Shown: positions 8,824 through 15,163 of the stretch, piece by piece | How positions within the stretch are numbered: the first letter of the stretch is position 1 | Layout of the letters: the number at the start of each line of letters is the position of its first letter | DNA from: Elusimicrobium sp. | GTDB taxonomy: Bacteria; Elusimicrobiota; Elusimicrobia; Elusimicrobiales; Elusimicrobiaceae | Length of the DNA: 64,000 nucleotides | Reading direction: 5' to 3' | Assembly: GCA_015062115.1 (NCBI GenBank) | Contig: SUVG01000001.1 | Location: 1 to 64,000 of the forward strand | Program-made: the position numbers and the translations under genes | The notes under the pieces: generated by a model | Seen by the model: the letters and a program-made list of their open reading frames with translations, nothing else | What the model was told of the DNA's origin: nothing | Database searches by the model: none

Positions 8824-9161
8824 TGGGACTAGAAGAAATTGAACAACAAGATTATTTTTCTATCGGCGATGTAAAACGCATTACCGGGGTGCCGGAATAT
8901 TCCGTGCGCTACTGGGAAGCCGAGTTTAATTTAATTCGCCCTATTCGCCTGGAAAGCGGACACCGCCGCTACACCAAACAAGATGTTTATACGATTCTTA
9001 AAATTAAAGATTTAATTTATAAACATAAACTTACATTGGAAGGCGCGAAAAAGCAATTAAACAAATATCAATTACCGAGTTCTTCCGACGAGAAAAAACC
9101 CCGCACCGATATTAAACTTTTAACCGAAATAAAAGAAACACTGGAAGAGTTGCTAAAATAA
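8823..9161 (+). CDS. MerR-family helix-turn-helix regulator, short form
   Basis: 112 aa. The first 75 residues are a MerR DNA-binding domain: DYFSIGDVKRITGVPEYSVRYW is the helix-turn-helix and SGHRRYTKQDVYTILKIKDL the wing and following helix. A short helical tail ends the protein, and there is no effector domain, so it belongs to the small HspR/CarA-like or YhdM-like forms rather than metal sensors. It sits just before two tRNA genes with no clear link. Target unknown. Confidence 0.85.
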   Translation: MGLEEIEQQDYFSIGDVKRITGVPEYSVRYWEAEFNLIRPIRLESGHRRYTKQDVYTILKIKDLIYKHKLTLEGAKKQLNKYQLPSSSDEKKPRTDIKLLTEIKETLEELLK

Positions 9162-9201
9162 TGATAAAATATATGGGTAGTCGATTTTGACTGCTCTTTT
9201 T

Positions 9202-9276
9202 CGGGGAGTGGCTCAGAGGTAGAGCGCTCGCTTGGGGTGCGAGAGATCGCGGGTTCGATTCCCGCCTTCCCGACCA
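9202..9276 (+). tRNA. tRNA-Pro (GGG anticodon)
   Basis: 75 nt including an encoded CCA (9274-9276). The acceptor stem CGGGGAG/CTTCCCG starts with the C1-G72 pair typical of bacterial tRNA-Pro. The D arm is GCTCAGAGGTAGAGC, the anticodon stem CTCGC/GCGAG has the loop TTGGGGT, and the T arm is GCGGGTTCGATTCCCGC. It reads CCC and CCU. Confidence 0.97.
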
Positions 9277-9291
9277 TTTGAAAATTATTTA

Positions 9292-9367
9292 CGGGGCGTA
9301 GCGCAGATGGTAGCGCGCACGGTTCGGGACCGTGAGGTCGCTGGTTCGAATCCAGTCGCCCCGACCA
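9292..9367 (+). tRNA. tRNA-Pro (CGG anticodon)
   Basis: 76 nt with encoded CCA. The acceptor stem CGGGGCG/CGCCCCG again begins with C1-G72; the anticodon stem CACGG/CCGTG encloses TTCGGGA, and the T loop is GGTTCGAATCC. It reads CCG. It lies 15 bases after the first tRNA-Pro, so the two are one transcript closed by the terminator that follows. Confidence 0.97.
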
Positions 9368-9370
9368 TTT

Positions 9371-9403
9371 GAAAAGGCACTTCTTACGAAGTGCCTTTTT
9401 TTA
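9371..9403 (+). terminator. Terminator of the tRNA-Pro pair
   Basis: GGCACTTC-TTAC-GAAGTGCC (9376-9395) with seven Ts. Nearly the same 20-base stem (one loop base differs) is used again at 18535-18554. Confidence 0.9.
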
Positions 9404-9429
9404 ACGATATCAAACCGTTCCAATACGAA

Positions 9430-9621
9430 CTAGCCCAAAAAGGTCTTTATATCTGTCCACATTCTGTGAAATCGATATGAATAAAATGCAAATTGATATA
9501 TCATTTGGATTCCAAAACTAACCCAAAAAGCCCACACTACTGCAACCTGACGTTTACGCAACGTATATGTCAATATCAGGCCAACAAATACAAACAATAA
9601 TATAAGTAATATATATTCCAT
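9430..9621 (-). CDS. Small two-helix membrane protein, unknown
   Basis: 63 aa. Two hydrophobic segments (about 3-20 and 27-47) are joined by a short basic turn (TLRKRQ), and the tail is aromatic and basic. No family recognised. AGGAG sits 5 bases before the ATG, which argues that the frame is real. It lies downstream of the WYL gene on the same strand, 61 bases away, so it could be the last gene of the rtcB-wyl transcript or stand alone. Confidence 0.55.
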   Translation of the reverse strand: MEYILLILLFVFVGLILTYTLRKRQVAVVWAFWVSFGIQMIYQFAFYSYRFHRMWTDIKTFLG

Positions 9622-9682
9622 TTTTACTCCTGTGATTAAACTAGCAAAAACCTATTCAAAATAAAATAGGAAAACGGGGGCT

Positions 9683-10603
9683 CTACTTTATTTTCCCGTT
9701 GTATGCCGCTATCTTCCCGGCTACTAAATCTTTTAGTTCTTTCGGCTCTTGTACTGTAATATGCGGTATCCAGGCCAAAATAGTGGGTAAGATCTCTTCA
9801 TATTTACCCGCAAAACACTCCAAAACCAGTCCGTCTTTGCCGGACTTTTTAAGCACTTTCTGTCGGGGGAAATACTCCTTCTTTTCAAAATAAGAGGCCA
9901 CTTCCGGTGCAACCGCCAACTCCACCCGTTTATCACGGTTATCTTCAAACCATACAGAAGCACTTTCTTCTAAAATCTTTTCTACTTTTTTAGGCCGCTT
10001 GAATAAAATACCTGTTGGGGTAAGGTTTTTAATTTTATCCAAACGAAGTTTTAAGATTTTCTCATCTTTCCCTAAAGCTAGCAAGTACCAAAAACCGTCG
10101 AACCAAGCAATTTTAAGCGGGGATATATCTTTTCCCGACAGTTTAGACTTATCATACACAATCGTCAGTTTTTCCGATTTTTTAATAGCTTTTTCTATTA
10201 ACTTGCTATGGCTATCGTCCAAAAAGGCCTGTCCTTTGGGGAGTTTAATATAAAACGGGTTTGTTTTATCGTTCTCCAAAATGCGGTTTCTAAGGCTTAC
10301 ATAGGTTTCTTGGAAGGCTCCCCCTAAACTCCCCGCAATGCTGGATAAAAGAGCCAACATAGCGGCTTCTTTGGCGCTTAATTGCAGTTTTTGCAGAGAA
10401 TACCCCTCTACAAAAGAGTACTCCCCTTTACTCGGGTTGGCGATTGGGAAACCCGCACTCTCCAAAATCTTAATATCACGCTGAATCGTACGGACATTTA
10501 CCATTAGCTCTTCGGCGATATCTGCCAAATATACTTCACCCTTATCAAACTCACCTAAAATATACATGAGACGGCTGATTTTATTTAATGTATCCCCTAG
10601 CAT
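9683..10603 (-). CDS. WYL-domain transcriptional regulator of the RNA-repair island
   Basis: 306 aa. Residues about 1-60 form an HTH_11-type winged helix (DIAEELMVNVRTIQRDIKIL). A linker follows, then the WYL domain (about 155-220), which keeps the name-giving W-Y-L in FWYLLAL, and a C-terminal WCX-type extension. WYL domains are thought to sense nucleic-acid ligands, and the PafBC pair of actinobacteria is a WYL activator. The gene lies 34 bases after rtcB with a GGGGG ribosome site, so the two form an operon. The three promoter elements at 12047-12792 match PafBC-type promoters and are its likely targets, including its own operon. Confidence 0.88.
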   Translation of the reverse strand: MLGDTLNKISRLMYILGEFDKGEVYLADIAEELMVNVRTIQRDIKILESAGFPIANPSKGEYSFVEGYSLQKLQLSAKEAAMLALLSSIAGSLGGAFQETYVSLRNRILENDKTNPFYIKLPKGQAFLDDSHSKLIEKAIKKSEKLTIVYDKSKLSGKDISPLKIAWFDGFWYLLALGKDEKILKLRLDKIKNLTPTGILFKRPKKVEKILEESASVWFEDNRDKRVELAVAPEVASYFEKKEYFPRQKVLKKSGKDGLVLECFAGKYEEILPTILAWIPHITVQEPKELKDLVAGKIAAYNGKIK

Positions 10604-10637
10604 AAAGCCCCCTTGGTATGTTTTGTATATTAAAGCA

Positions 10638-11837
10638 TTATTTATCCTTCTTTGCTTTCTTTTGCCAAGGTTTGGGCTCGTTGGAGGCCTTCACTACCCC
10701 CAACGGACTTAGTTTTACCAAGATTTTAACCAAGTCTTTCTGGTTTTCCATTACTTCATCAATGTTCTTATACGCGCTGGGGGCTTCGTCCAACAAAGCC
10801 TGCTCGTTCATGCGATGCACAATGCCTTGACGGTTGAGAATCTCCTGTTCCGCTTCCAATCTTAAATCCTGAATAGCTTTTTTGCGAGACATACACCGCC
10901 CGGCCCCGTGGGAACAAGATTGCAAAGAACTCTCGTTTCCTAAGCCCTGTACAATGTAGGAGCTCGTTCCCTGAGAGCCCGGTATAATACCGGTCGTATT
11001 CGCAGTTGCTAAAGTCGCACCTTTGCGGTGTACCCATACTTTGCGGTTATAGTGTTCTTCTACGGCGGCGTAGTTATGGTGGATATTGATTTCCTGCACA
11101 AATTCTACCTGAGGAAATTCTTCTGCAAACACCTTTTTGATAGATGCCGCAATCATTTTGCGGTTCTCAAAGGCAAAATCTAAACAGAGTTTCATTTCGT
11201 TAATATAATCGCCCGCCTCACGGGTACCAATGGGCAAAAATGCCAAATCTTGCTTAGCAAGGGCCTCCTGCTTAAATAGGGTGCAGAGTTTAACGGCTTT
11301 GTCGTTATAATACTCGGCCACCTGTTTCCCAAGGTTACGGCTACCGCTGTGAATCATAAACCAAATATGACCGTCACTTCCGCGCTGAACTTCTATAAAG
11401 TGGTTTCCCCCTCCCAAAGTGCCAATCTGCTTTTGGGCGGAGAAAAACTCCCGCTTACACACTTCCGTCTTATTCCAACGGGCTAAATCTTGAAAAAGCG
11501 GATTTTCCTGGGCTTCTTTGTGATGCTCAAAACCGACAGGCACGCGCTCGTAGATTTTATCTACAATGGCCTGCACTTTGTCGCGCGTAATATCCGTAAG
11601 ACTTGTCTGTACGGCCAACATTCCGCACCCGATATCCACACCAACCATATTCGGGGAAATCGCATTGTCCAAAGCCACGACTCCGCCGATAGGCATACCA
11701 TAACCACAATGGGCATCCGGCATCAAGCACACATTGCCCACCAAACAAGGGTGTTTAGATAAGTTTTGTACCTGTTGCATAGCCGCAGGCTCTAAATTTT
11801 TGCACCAAGATAAAATATTTTCTGCTAAATGTTCCAT
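10638..11837 (-). CDS. rtcB: RNA-splicing ligase RtcB
   Basis: 399 aa. RtcB joins RNA 2',3'-cyclic or 3'-phosphate ends to 5'-OH ends using GTP and manganese. The family motifs are visible: GVDIGCGMLAV (metal-binding Asp and Cys), LGGGNHFIEV, MIHSGSRNLG and SCSHGAGRCMSR, whose His (about 310) takes the GMP. The start at 11837 is preferred because AGAGGA lies just upstream and the protein then begins at the conserved N terminus; an in-frame upstream start (11918) would add 27 unrelated residues from a structured leader. It is transcribed away from the other repair genes and followed by the WYL regulator. Confidence 0.95.
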   Translation of the reverse strand: MEHLAENILSWCKNLEPAAMQQVQNLSKHPCLVGNVCLMPDAHCGYGMPIGGVVALDNAISPNMVGVDIGCGMLAVQTSLTDITRDKVQAIVDKIYERVPVGFEHHKEAQENPLFQDLARWNKTEVCKREFFSAQKQIGTLGGGNHFIEVQRGSDGHIWFMIHSGSRNLGKQVAEYYNDKAVKLCTLFKQEALAKQDLAFLPIGTREAGDYINEMKLCLDFAFENRKMIAASIKKVFAEEFPQVEFVQEINIHHNYAAVEEHYNRKVWVHRKGATLATANTTGIIPGSQGTSSYIVQGLGNESSLQSCSHGAGRCMSRKKAIQDLRLEAEQEILNRQGIVHRMNEQALLDEAPSAYKNIDEVMENQKDLVKILVKLSPLGVVKASNEPKPWQKKAKKDK

Positions 11838-11873
11838 AATTTTTCCTCTTTTAATGAAAATAATAAATTTGTG

Positions 11874-11879
11874 ATTATA
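11874..11879 (-). promoter_or_regulatory. Possible second -10 box close to rtcB
   Basis: TATAAT on the minus strand (11879-11874), 36 bases before the rtcB ATG. No convincing -35 partner is seen, so a basal promoter here is only possible. Confidence 0.3.
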
Positions 11880-12040
11880 TATGGCCAATATTTTGGGAGG
11901 GCGCCACTCTGGGGACAAAACCCAGCATCCTCCATTCCTTAGCAGCTAGGGCGGCTTTCTGCTGTCAAAATATCAGCCAAGGGCAGAGACACGGGTGTTC
12001 AAGACTGCCAATGGCAGCATCCGTTAATTCATACCCTGAT
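11880..12040 (-). ncRNA. Structured leader RNA upstream of rtcB (unknown family)
   Basis: The stretch between rtcB and its promoter at 12047-12080 folds into a compact multi-branch structure. In plus-strand coordinates: TGGC (11882-11885) with GCCA (11976-11979) and, after a CA/CA internal loop, ATATTTTG (11888-11895) with CAAAATAT (11966-11973), enclosing GGAGG (11896-11900)/CCTCC (11929-11933) capped by CTGGG/CCCAG (11909-11913/11921-11925), and AGCAG/CTGCT (11941-11945/11959-11963). A second unit has GGGT (11993-11996)/ACCC (12033-12036) around CTGCC-AAT-GGCAG. The strand is inferred from the promoter. It could be a cis-control element, a separate RNA, or an RNA substrate. No known family was recognised. 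Confidence 0.5.
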
Positions 12041-12046
12041 AGCAAT

Positions 12047-12080
12047 AGGATAGCACACTTACGCGACAACCTATGGTCGC
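12047..12080 (-). promoter_or_regulatory. WYL/PafBC-type promoter, copy 1, facing rtcB-wyl
   Basis: Read on the minus strand: GCGACCATAGGTTGTCGC (12080-12063), 10 bases, then TATCCT (12052-12047). The TTGTCG half is 11 bases from the TANNNT box, as in PafBC promoters. The start point would be near 12040, at the beginning of the structured leader. Confidence 0.65.
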
Positions 12081-12107
12081 ATTAAAAAATAATTTTTAAA
12101 ATTCTTT

Positions 12108-12146
12108 ACGACCTACTGTTGTCGCAACGATTTGCTAGGCTATAAT
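12108..12146 (+). promoter_or_regulatory. WYL/PafBC-type promoter, copy 2, facing the 204-aa ORF
   Basis: ACGACCTACTGTTGTCGC (12108-12125) differs from copy 3 only in its first base. Ten bases later stands TAGGCT (12136-12141), keeping the TTGTCG-N11-TANNNT spacing; TATAAT at 12141-12146 is 16 bases from TTGTCG and is an alternative -10. It is back to back with copy 1. Confidence 0.6.
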
Positions 12147-12168
12147 AATTTACTTGAAGAGAACATTT

Positions 12169-12783
12169 ATGAGAGAACTGACAATTATAAGCAATGGTTT
12201 CGTAGGGGCCAATATCAGTAACCACAAAAATTATAAAAAAAGGATATTAAAAAATATACCCAAAAAAATATCCCAATTTACAATTTCCCCCTGCCACTTT
12301 ACCGACAGTATTATACTCAACTTGCATGCGGACAAAAAAATCTGTGGATTTGAAGTAATGCTATCAGAAAATCAAACCAATGACACACTGTTTTGGTTGG
12401 AAAGCATTTGCTTAAATTGCAAAGAATCTATTTTACTTATAGACCCGGAAGGCCCCAACCAAATGCTGCGTTTTTATTCTCAATGGGAAACAGATAACGA
12501 GGGGCGTTTTAGTATGCTCACGACATACGAGTATTACTATGATAAAGAAAAAAACAAATGGATAGATAACCCCAAAACCTATGAAACTTATAAAAAAACA
12601 GGAGAAACTCCCATTGTGTGCGATATTTTAATTTCCAAAAAAGAATTGGTAAGCCAATTCTATCAAGCCATATTGTCGGGTTTGGAAAGGGCAGAAAAAG
12701 AGGGCAGTATGGATAACACGATAGTAAGGCGTTCTAAAATCATAGAAGATTTTTTATTGCGACCTACTGTTGTCGCGTACTAA
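12169..12783 (+). CDS. Unknown protein of the RNA-repair island
   Basis: 204 aa, no family recognised. It begins MRELTIISNGFVGANISNHK, is lysine-rich early on, has strands alternating with aromatic stretches (FWLESICLNCKESILLID; RFYSQWETDNEGRFSMLTTYEYYYD), and ends in a helical part. No membrane segment or signal peptide. ATG 12169 has AAGAG 8 bases upstream; a TTG at 12154 would add five residues. The last 25 bases overlap promoter copy 3, which encodes the tail RPTVVAY. It is the first plus-strand gene of the island and is controlled by copy 2, so a part in RNA repair, sensing or protection is plausible but not shown. Confidence 0.7.
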   Translation: MRELTIISNGFVGANISNHKNYKKRILKNIPKKISQFTISPCHFTDSIILNLHADKKICGFEVMLSENQTNDTLFWLESICLNCKESILLIDPEGPNQMLRFYSQWETDNEGRFSMLTTYEYYYDKEKNKWIDNPKTYETYKKTGETPIVCDILISKKELVSQFYQAILSGLERAEKEGSMDNTIVRRSKIIEDFLLRPTVVAY

Positions 12784-12792
12784 TGTTATGAT
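12759..12792 (+). promoter_or_regulatory. WYL/PafBC-type promoter, copy 3, facing the structured RNA
   Basis: GCGACCTACTGTTGTCGC (12759-12776), 10 bases, TATGAT (12787-12792); transcription should begin about 12799-12801, exactly where the first RNA stem starts. No sigma70 -35 box stands 17 bases before the -10. It overlaps the 3' end of the 204-aa gene. Confidence 0.65.
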
Positions 12793-12799
12793 AGATATA

Positions 12800-13111
12800 T
12801 GAGTAGCAAAGCGTGGAGATAAAACCTACAGTACGAAACGCTTTCTACCCAAAAGGTAAAAAACCTGCGATGCCGGTCTGTACAGCCGGCTCCGGTTTAG
12901 TAAAGGCGAGCTAGACTTGCCGACAGACACGGCTTGGATAAGCGTGTGAGGCATTTTTAGTTCACCTTTAACCTAAGGGGTGTTAGGTATTGGCAGTTCT
13001 GCCTGACGGCATATCGGGTACTTGCCCGAACCCGAGCCATGGGGAACAGCACTCCTATAAGTGCTCGGGTTTGGCCCAAAGGCAGGCTGAGTTACTACTT
13101 AACACCCCTTT
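12800..13111 (+). ncRNA. Highly structured RNA of unknown family in the RNA-repair island
   Basis: About 310 nt without a credible reading frame, starting just after promoter copy 3. Stems: GTAG-c-AAAGCGT (12803-12814)/ACGCTTT-CTAC (12838-12848); AAACC (12861-12865)/GGTTT (12894-12898) holding GCCGG/CCGGC (12872-12876/12886-12890); GGCGAG/CTTGCC (12905-12910/12916-12921); ACAC-g-GCTT/AAGC-GTGT (12927-12935/12940-12947); and an 11-bp closing stem AAGGGGTGTTA/TAACACCCCTT (12975-12985/13100-13110) around GCCTG/CAGGC, TCGGG/CCCGA (13014-13018/13025-13029) and the 9-bp AACCCGAGC/GCTCGGGTT (13029-13037/13063-13071). It ends 27 bases before the kinase ATG. It may be a free RNA or the operon leader. 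Confidence 0.65.
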
Positions 13112-13137
13112 CTAAAAATAAAAAGTACACTATATAT

Positions 13138-13599
13138 ATGTTTAGCAAGAGCCGCAAAACCCTTTTTATCTTAATGGGCATACAGGCAAGCGGAAAAAGC
13201 ACCTTTGCGCACACGGTTTTGACAAATTGTGTTTACATTAGTTTAGATCAACTAAACACACGCAACAAAGAACGAATTGCCTTGCAAAATACCCTTCAAA
13301 CGGGGCGCAACTGCGTAATAGACAACACCAACCCTACACAAAAGGAACGCCAAAAATATATAGATTTGGCCCAAAAAAGCGGATATAAAACTGTAGGCAT
13401 ATACTTCCGCTCCGCAGTGGCCGAGTGCAGTGTCCGCAATGATAAACGCCTTGGCAAAGCCCATGTGCCGCTGAAGGGCTTATTAGCCACCGCCAAGCGC
13501 CTTGAACAACCGACATCAACAGAAGGTTTTGATGCGTTGTATTATGTAAAAATTGAAAACAATGAATTTATAATCAGTAACTGGGACGAAACTTTATGA
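13138..13599 (+). CDS. Polynucleotide 5'-kinase, T4 Pnkp-type kinase domain
   Basis: 153 aa, one P-loop domain. Walker A is GIQASGKST (residues 14-22). CVIDNTNPT is the strand/lid region like SDTNLNP in T4 Pnkp, and VRNDKR..KAHVP matches the RNSKRGTKAVP lid of T4 Pnkp. It should phosphorylate 5'-OH RNA (or DNA) ends with ATP. The start at 13138 (MFSKSRKTLF) is chosen because the earlier in-frame ATG at 13039 lies in the loop of the structured RNA and would add 33 residues encoded by stem sequence. It overlaps the next gene by 4 bases (ATGA). The partner phosphatase domain is a separate gene at 15843. Confidence 0.85.
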   Translation: MFSKSRKTLFILMGIQASGKSTFAHTVLTNCVYISLDQLNTRNKERIALQNTLQTGRNCVIDNTNPTQKERQKYIDLAQKSGYKTVGIYFRSAVAECSVRNDKRLGKAHVPLKGLLATAKRLEQPTSTEGFDALYYVKIENNEFIISNWDETL

Positions 13600-14351
13600 A
13601 ATTTGACGAATTTGATAAAAAAATGAGGAAATTTGAGCAATCTTTAGATCAGGTTATCCCTGCTGATTCTTTTATGGTAGCCCGATTAGACGGCAAAGGA
13701 TTTACGAAATTAACCAAAAAAGACATGGTTTTGGATAAGCCCTTTGATATTCGTTTTAGAGACGCCGTCATTAACACCATAAAATATCTCATGAACGGAT
13801 ACTTTCAAATATCCTACGCTTATAATGAAAGTGACGAAATTTCGCTTTTGTTCCAAACCCATGCGGATAAATTTGGCCGTAAGGTGCGGAAGTACAATTC
13901 TATATTGGCCGCCGAAACGAGTGTGCATTTTTCCCGTCAAATCGGTCAAACCGCTATTTTTGATTGCCGCATGATTGCCTTGCCCGATTTGGACGCCGTA
14001 CAAGATTATTTTGCATGGCGGCAGGCGGACTCCGGCAGAAATTCCGTTCTTGCTCACTGTTACTATAAGTTGGTGGCCTCGGGTAAAACCCCGCAAGAAG
14101 CCGCCGACTACTTACGCAATTTGCCCTTTCGAGACAAAGTACATTTACTTACTCACTTTGGCATGGAGTTAAAAGATATCCCCAAATGGCAATTGTACGG
14201 AAGCGCCGTGTACTGGAAAGAAACCGCCAAAGAAGGTTTTAACCCTGCTACAAATACTTTGCAGCAAAGCAAACGCAAGCAGTTGGTGGAAAATTACGAT
14301 TTGCCCGTTGGAGAAGAATACCGAAAGTTCGTTATCAAACAACTTACTTAA
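13596..14351 (+). CDS. Thg1-like protein (3'-5' RNA polymerase / tRNA-His guanylyltransferase family)
   Basis: 251 aa. The catalytic metal residues of the family are present: Asp32 in RLDGKGF and Asp80-Glu81 in NESDEISLLF, spaced as in yeast Thg1 (D29, D76/E77). SILAAETSVHFS, FDCRMIALP and DYFAWRQADS follow the family pattern, but the HINNLYN segment tied to the tRNA-His-specific eukaryotic enzyme is replaced by GRNSVLAHCYY. Bacterial and archaeal relatives (TLPs) rebuild the 5' end of truncated tRNAs by templated 3'-5' addition, which needs a 5'-phosphate that the co-translated upstream kinase could supply. Confidence 0.9.
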   Translation: MKFDEFDKKMRKFEQSLDQVIPADSFMVARLDGKGFTKLTKKDMVLDKPFDIRFRDAVINTIKYLMNGYFQISYAYNESDEISLLFQTHADKFGRKVRKYNSILAAETSVHFSRQIGQTAIFDCRMIALPDLDAVQDYFAWRQADSGRNSVLAHCYYKLVASGKTPQEAADYLRNLPFRDKVHLLTHFGMELKDIPKWQLYGSAVYWKETAKEGFNPATNTLQQSKRKQLVENYDLPVGEEYRKFVIKQLT

Positions 14352-14400
14352 AGCATTTTTTCTACCAAATAATACGATATAAAACCTTGATAATAAAACC

Positions 14401-15162
14401 ATGAAAAAAAGCATCATTAAAAAATTAGAAGAACTGGAAAAAGAGCACCATATCAAAATCTTTCACGCGGTGGAATCGGGAAGCCGTGCGTGGGGGTTCG
14501 CATCGCAAGACAGCGATTATGATGTCCGCTTTTTGTATTATCACCGCCCCGAGTGGTATTTTTCAGTTTCAAAACAAGCAGATAATATCGTGAAAATGGA
14601 AGAACATAATTTGTTAGATTTTGCCGGGTGGGAACTGAAAAAGACTTTGCTTTTGCTTATCAAGGGGAATATGTCCTTATATGAGTGGATACAAAGCCCT
14701 ATTGTCTATAAACAAAGCAAAGAATTTGAAACGCTCAAAGCACTTGCCCAAGAGTTCTACAATCCGAAAGCACTGCTATTTTCGTATGTGGGACTGGCTG
14801 AAAATAATTACAAAGCCTATGCCGACAGGGAAAAACCCAAACTCAAAAAGTATTTGTATATTTTGCGCACCTTGGCAGCTTGCCGTTGGATAGAACAACA
14901 GCAAACCCCGCCTCCCATAGAAATGGATAACCTAAAGGAAGTGTTCCGCAAAGATTCCCTTATATGGGACTTCTTAAACCACTTGATTGAGGATAAAAAG
15001 AAAGGAACAGAACTGGGGGTTATAGACTCCCCCGCACTTATCAACCGGTGGATAGAAGAACAACTAGCCTACTATACCAATTTCGCCAACAGTTTACCGG
15101 ACTTGGTAAAAGATACTGTGCCTTTATCAAACTTCTTTTATAAAACGGTCATGGGACAATAA
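14401..15162 (+). CDS. RlaP-type RNA-repair nucleotidyltransferase (pol-beta fold)
   Basis: 253 aa. The nucleotidyltransferase signature is intact: ESGSRAWGFASQDSDYD gives G27-S28 and the metal pair Asp39/Asp41. A helical C-terminal domain follows (from about 110), with a conserved-looking KKYLYILRTLAACRWIEQ helix. This fits the RlaP group (COG3541), a polymerase-beta-type family noted by comparative genomics as a partner in RNA-repair operons. Likely role: adding nucleotides to, or capping, the 3' end of a broken RNA. It stands 49 bases after the Thg1-like gene and 1 base before the next gene. Confidence 0.8.
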   Translation: MKKSIIKKLEELEKEHHIKIFHAVESGSRAWGFASQDSDYDVRFLYYHRPEWYFSVSKQADNIVKMEEHNLLDFAGWELKKTLLLLIKGNMSLYEWIQSPIVYKQSKEFETLKALAQEFYNPKALLFSYVGLAENNYKAYADREKPKLKKYLYILRTLAACRWIEQQQTPPPIEMDNLKEVFRKDSLIWDFLNHLIEDKKKGTELGVIDSPALINRWIEEQLAYYTNFANSLPDLVKDTVPLSNFFYKTVMGQ

Positions 15163-15163
15163 A

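Noticed and set aside
11838-11918. Longer start for RtcB
   Set aside because: The 27 added residues come from the leader region; the ATG at 11837 has a ribosome site and gives the conserved N-terminus.
11838-12153. Sigma54 (RtcR-type) promoter for rtcB
   Set aside because: No TGGCAC-N5-TTGCA pair and no sigma54 activator gene; the regulator here is a WYL protein with a different promoter type.
12047-12792. CRISPR or mobile-element repeats
   Set aside because: Three 18-bp copies at unequal spacing, each tied to a -10 box; no spacers, no cas genes, no transposase.
12800-13111. Structured RNA as tRNA, tmRNA, RNase P RNA, group I intron or riboswitch
   Set aside because: No TTCGANNC T loop with CCA end, no tag frame, none of the RNase P core strings, no group I core pairing, and no riboswitch core I could recognise. 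Left as unknown.
13039-13137. N-terminal extension of the kinase frame back to ATG 13039
   Set aside because: The added codons lie in the loop and arms of the structured RNA (13029-13110), and the extra residues have no place in the T4 kinase fold; MFSKSRKTLF at 13138 fits the family start.
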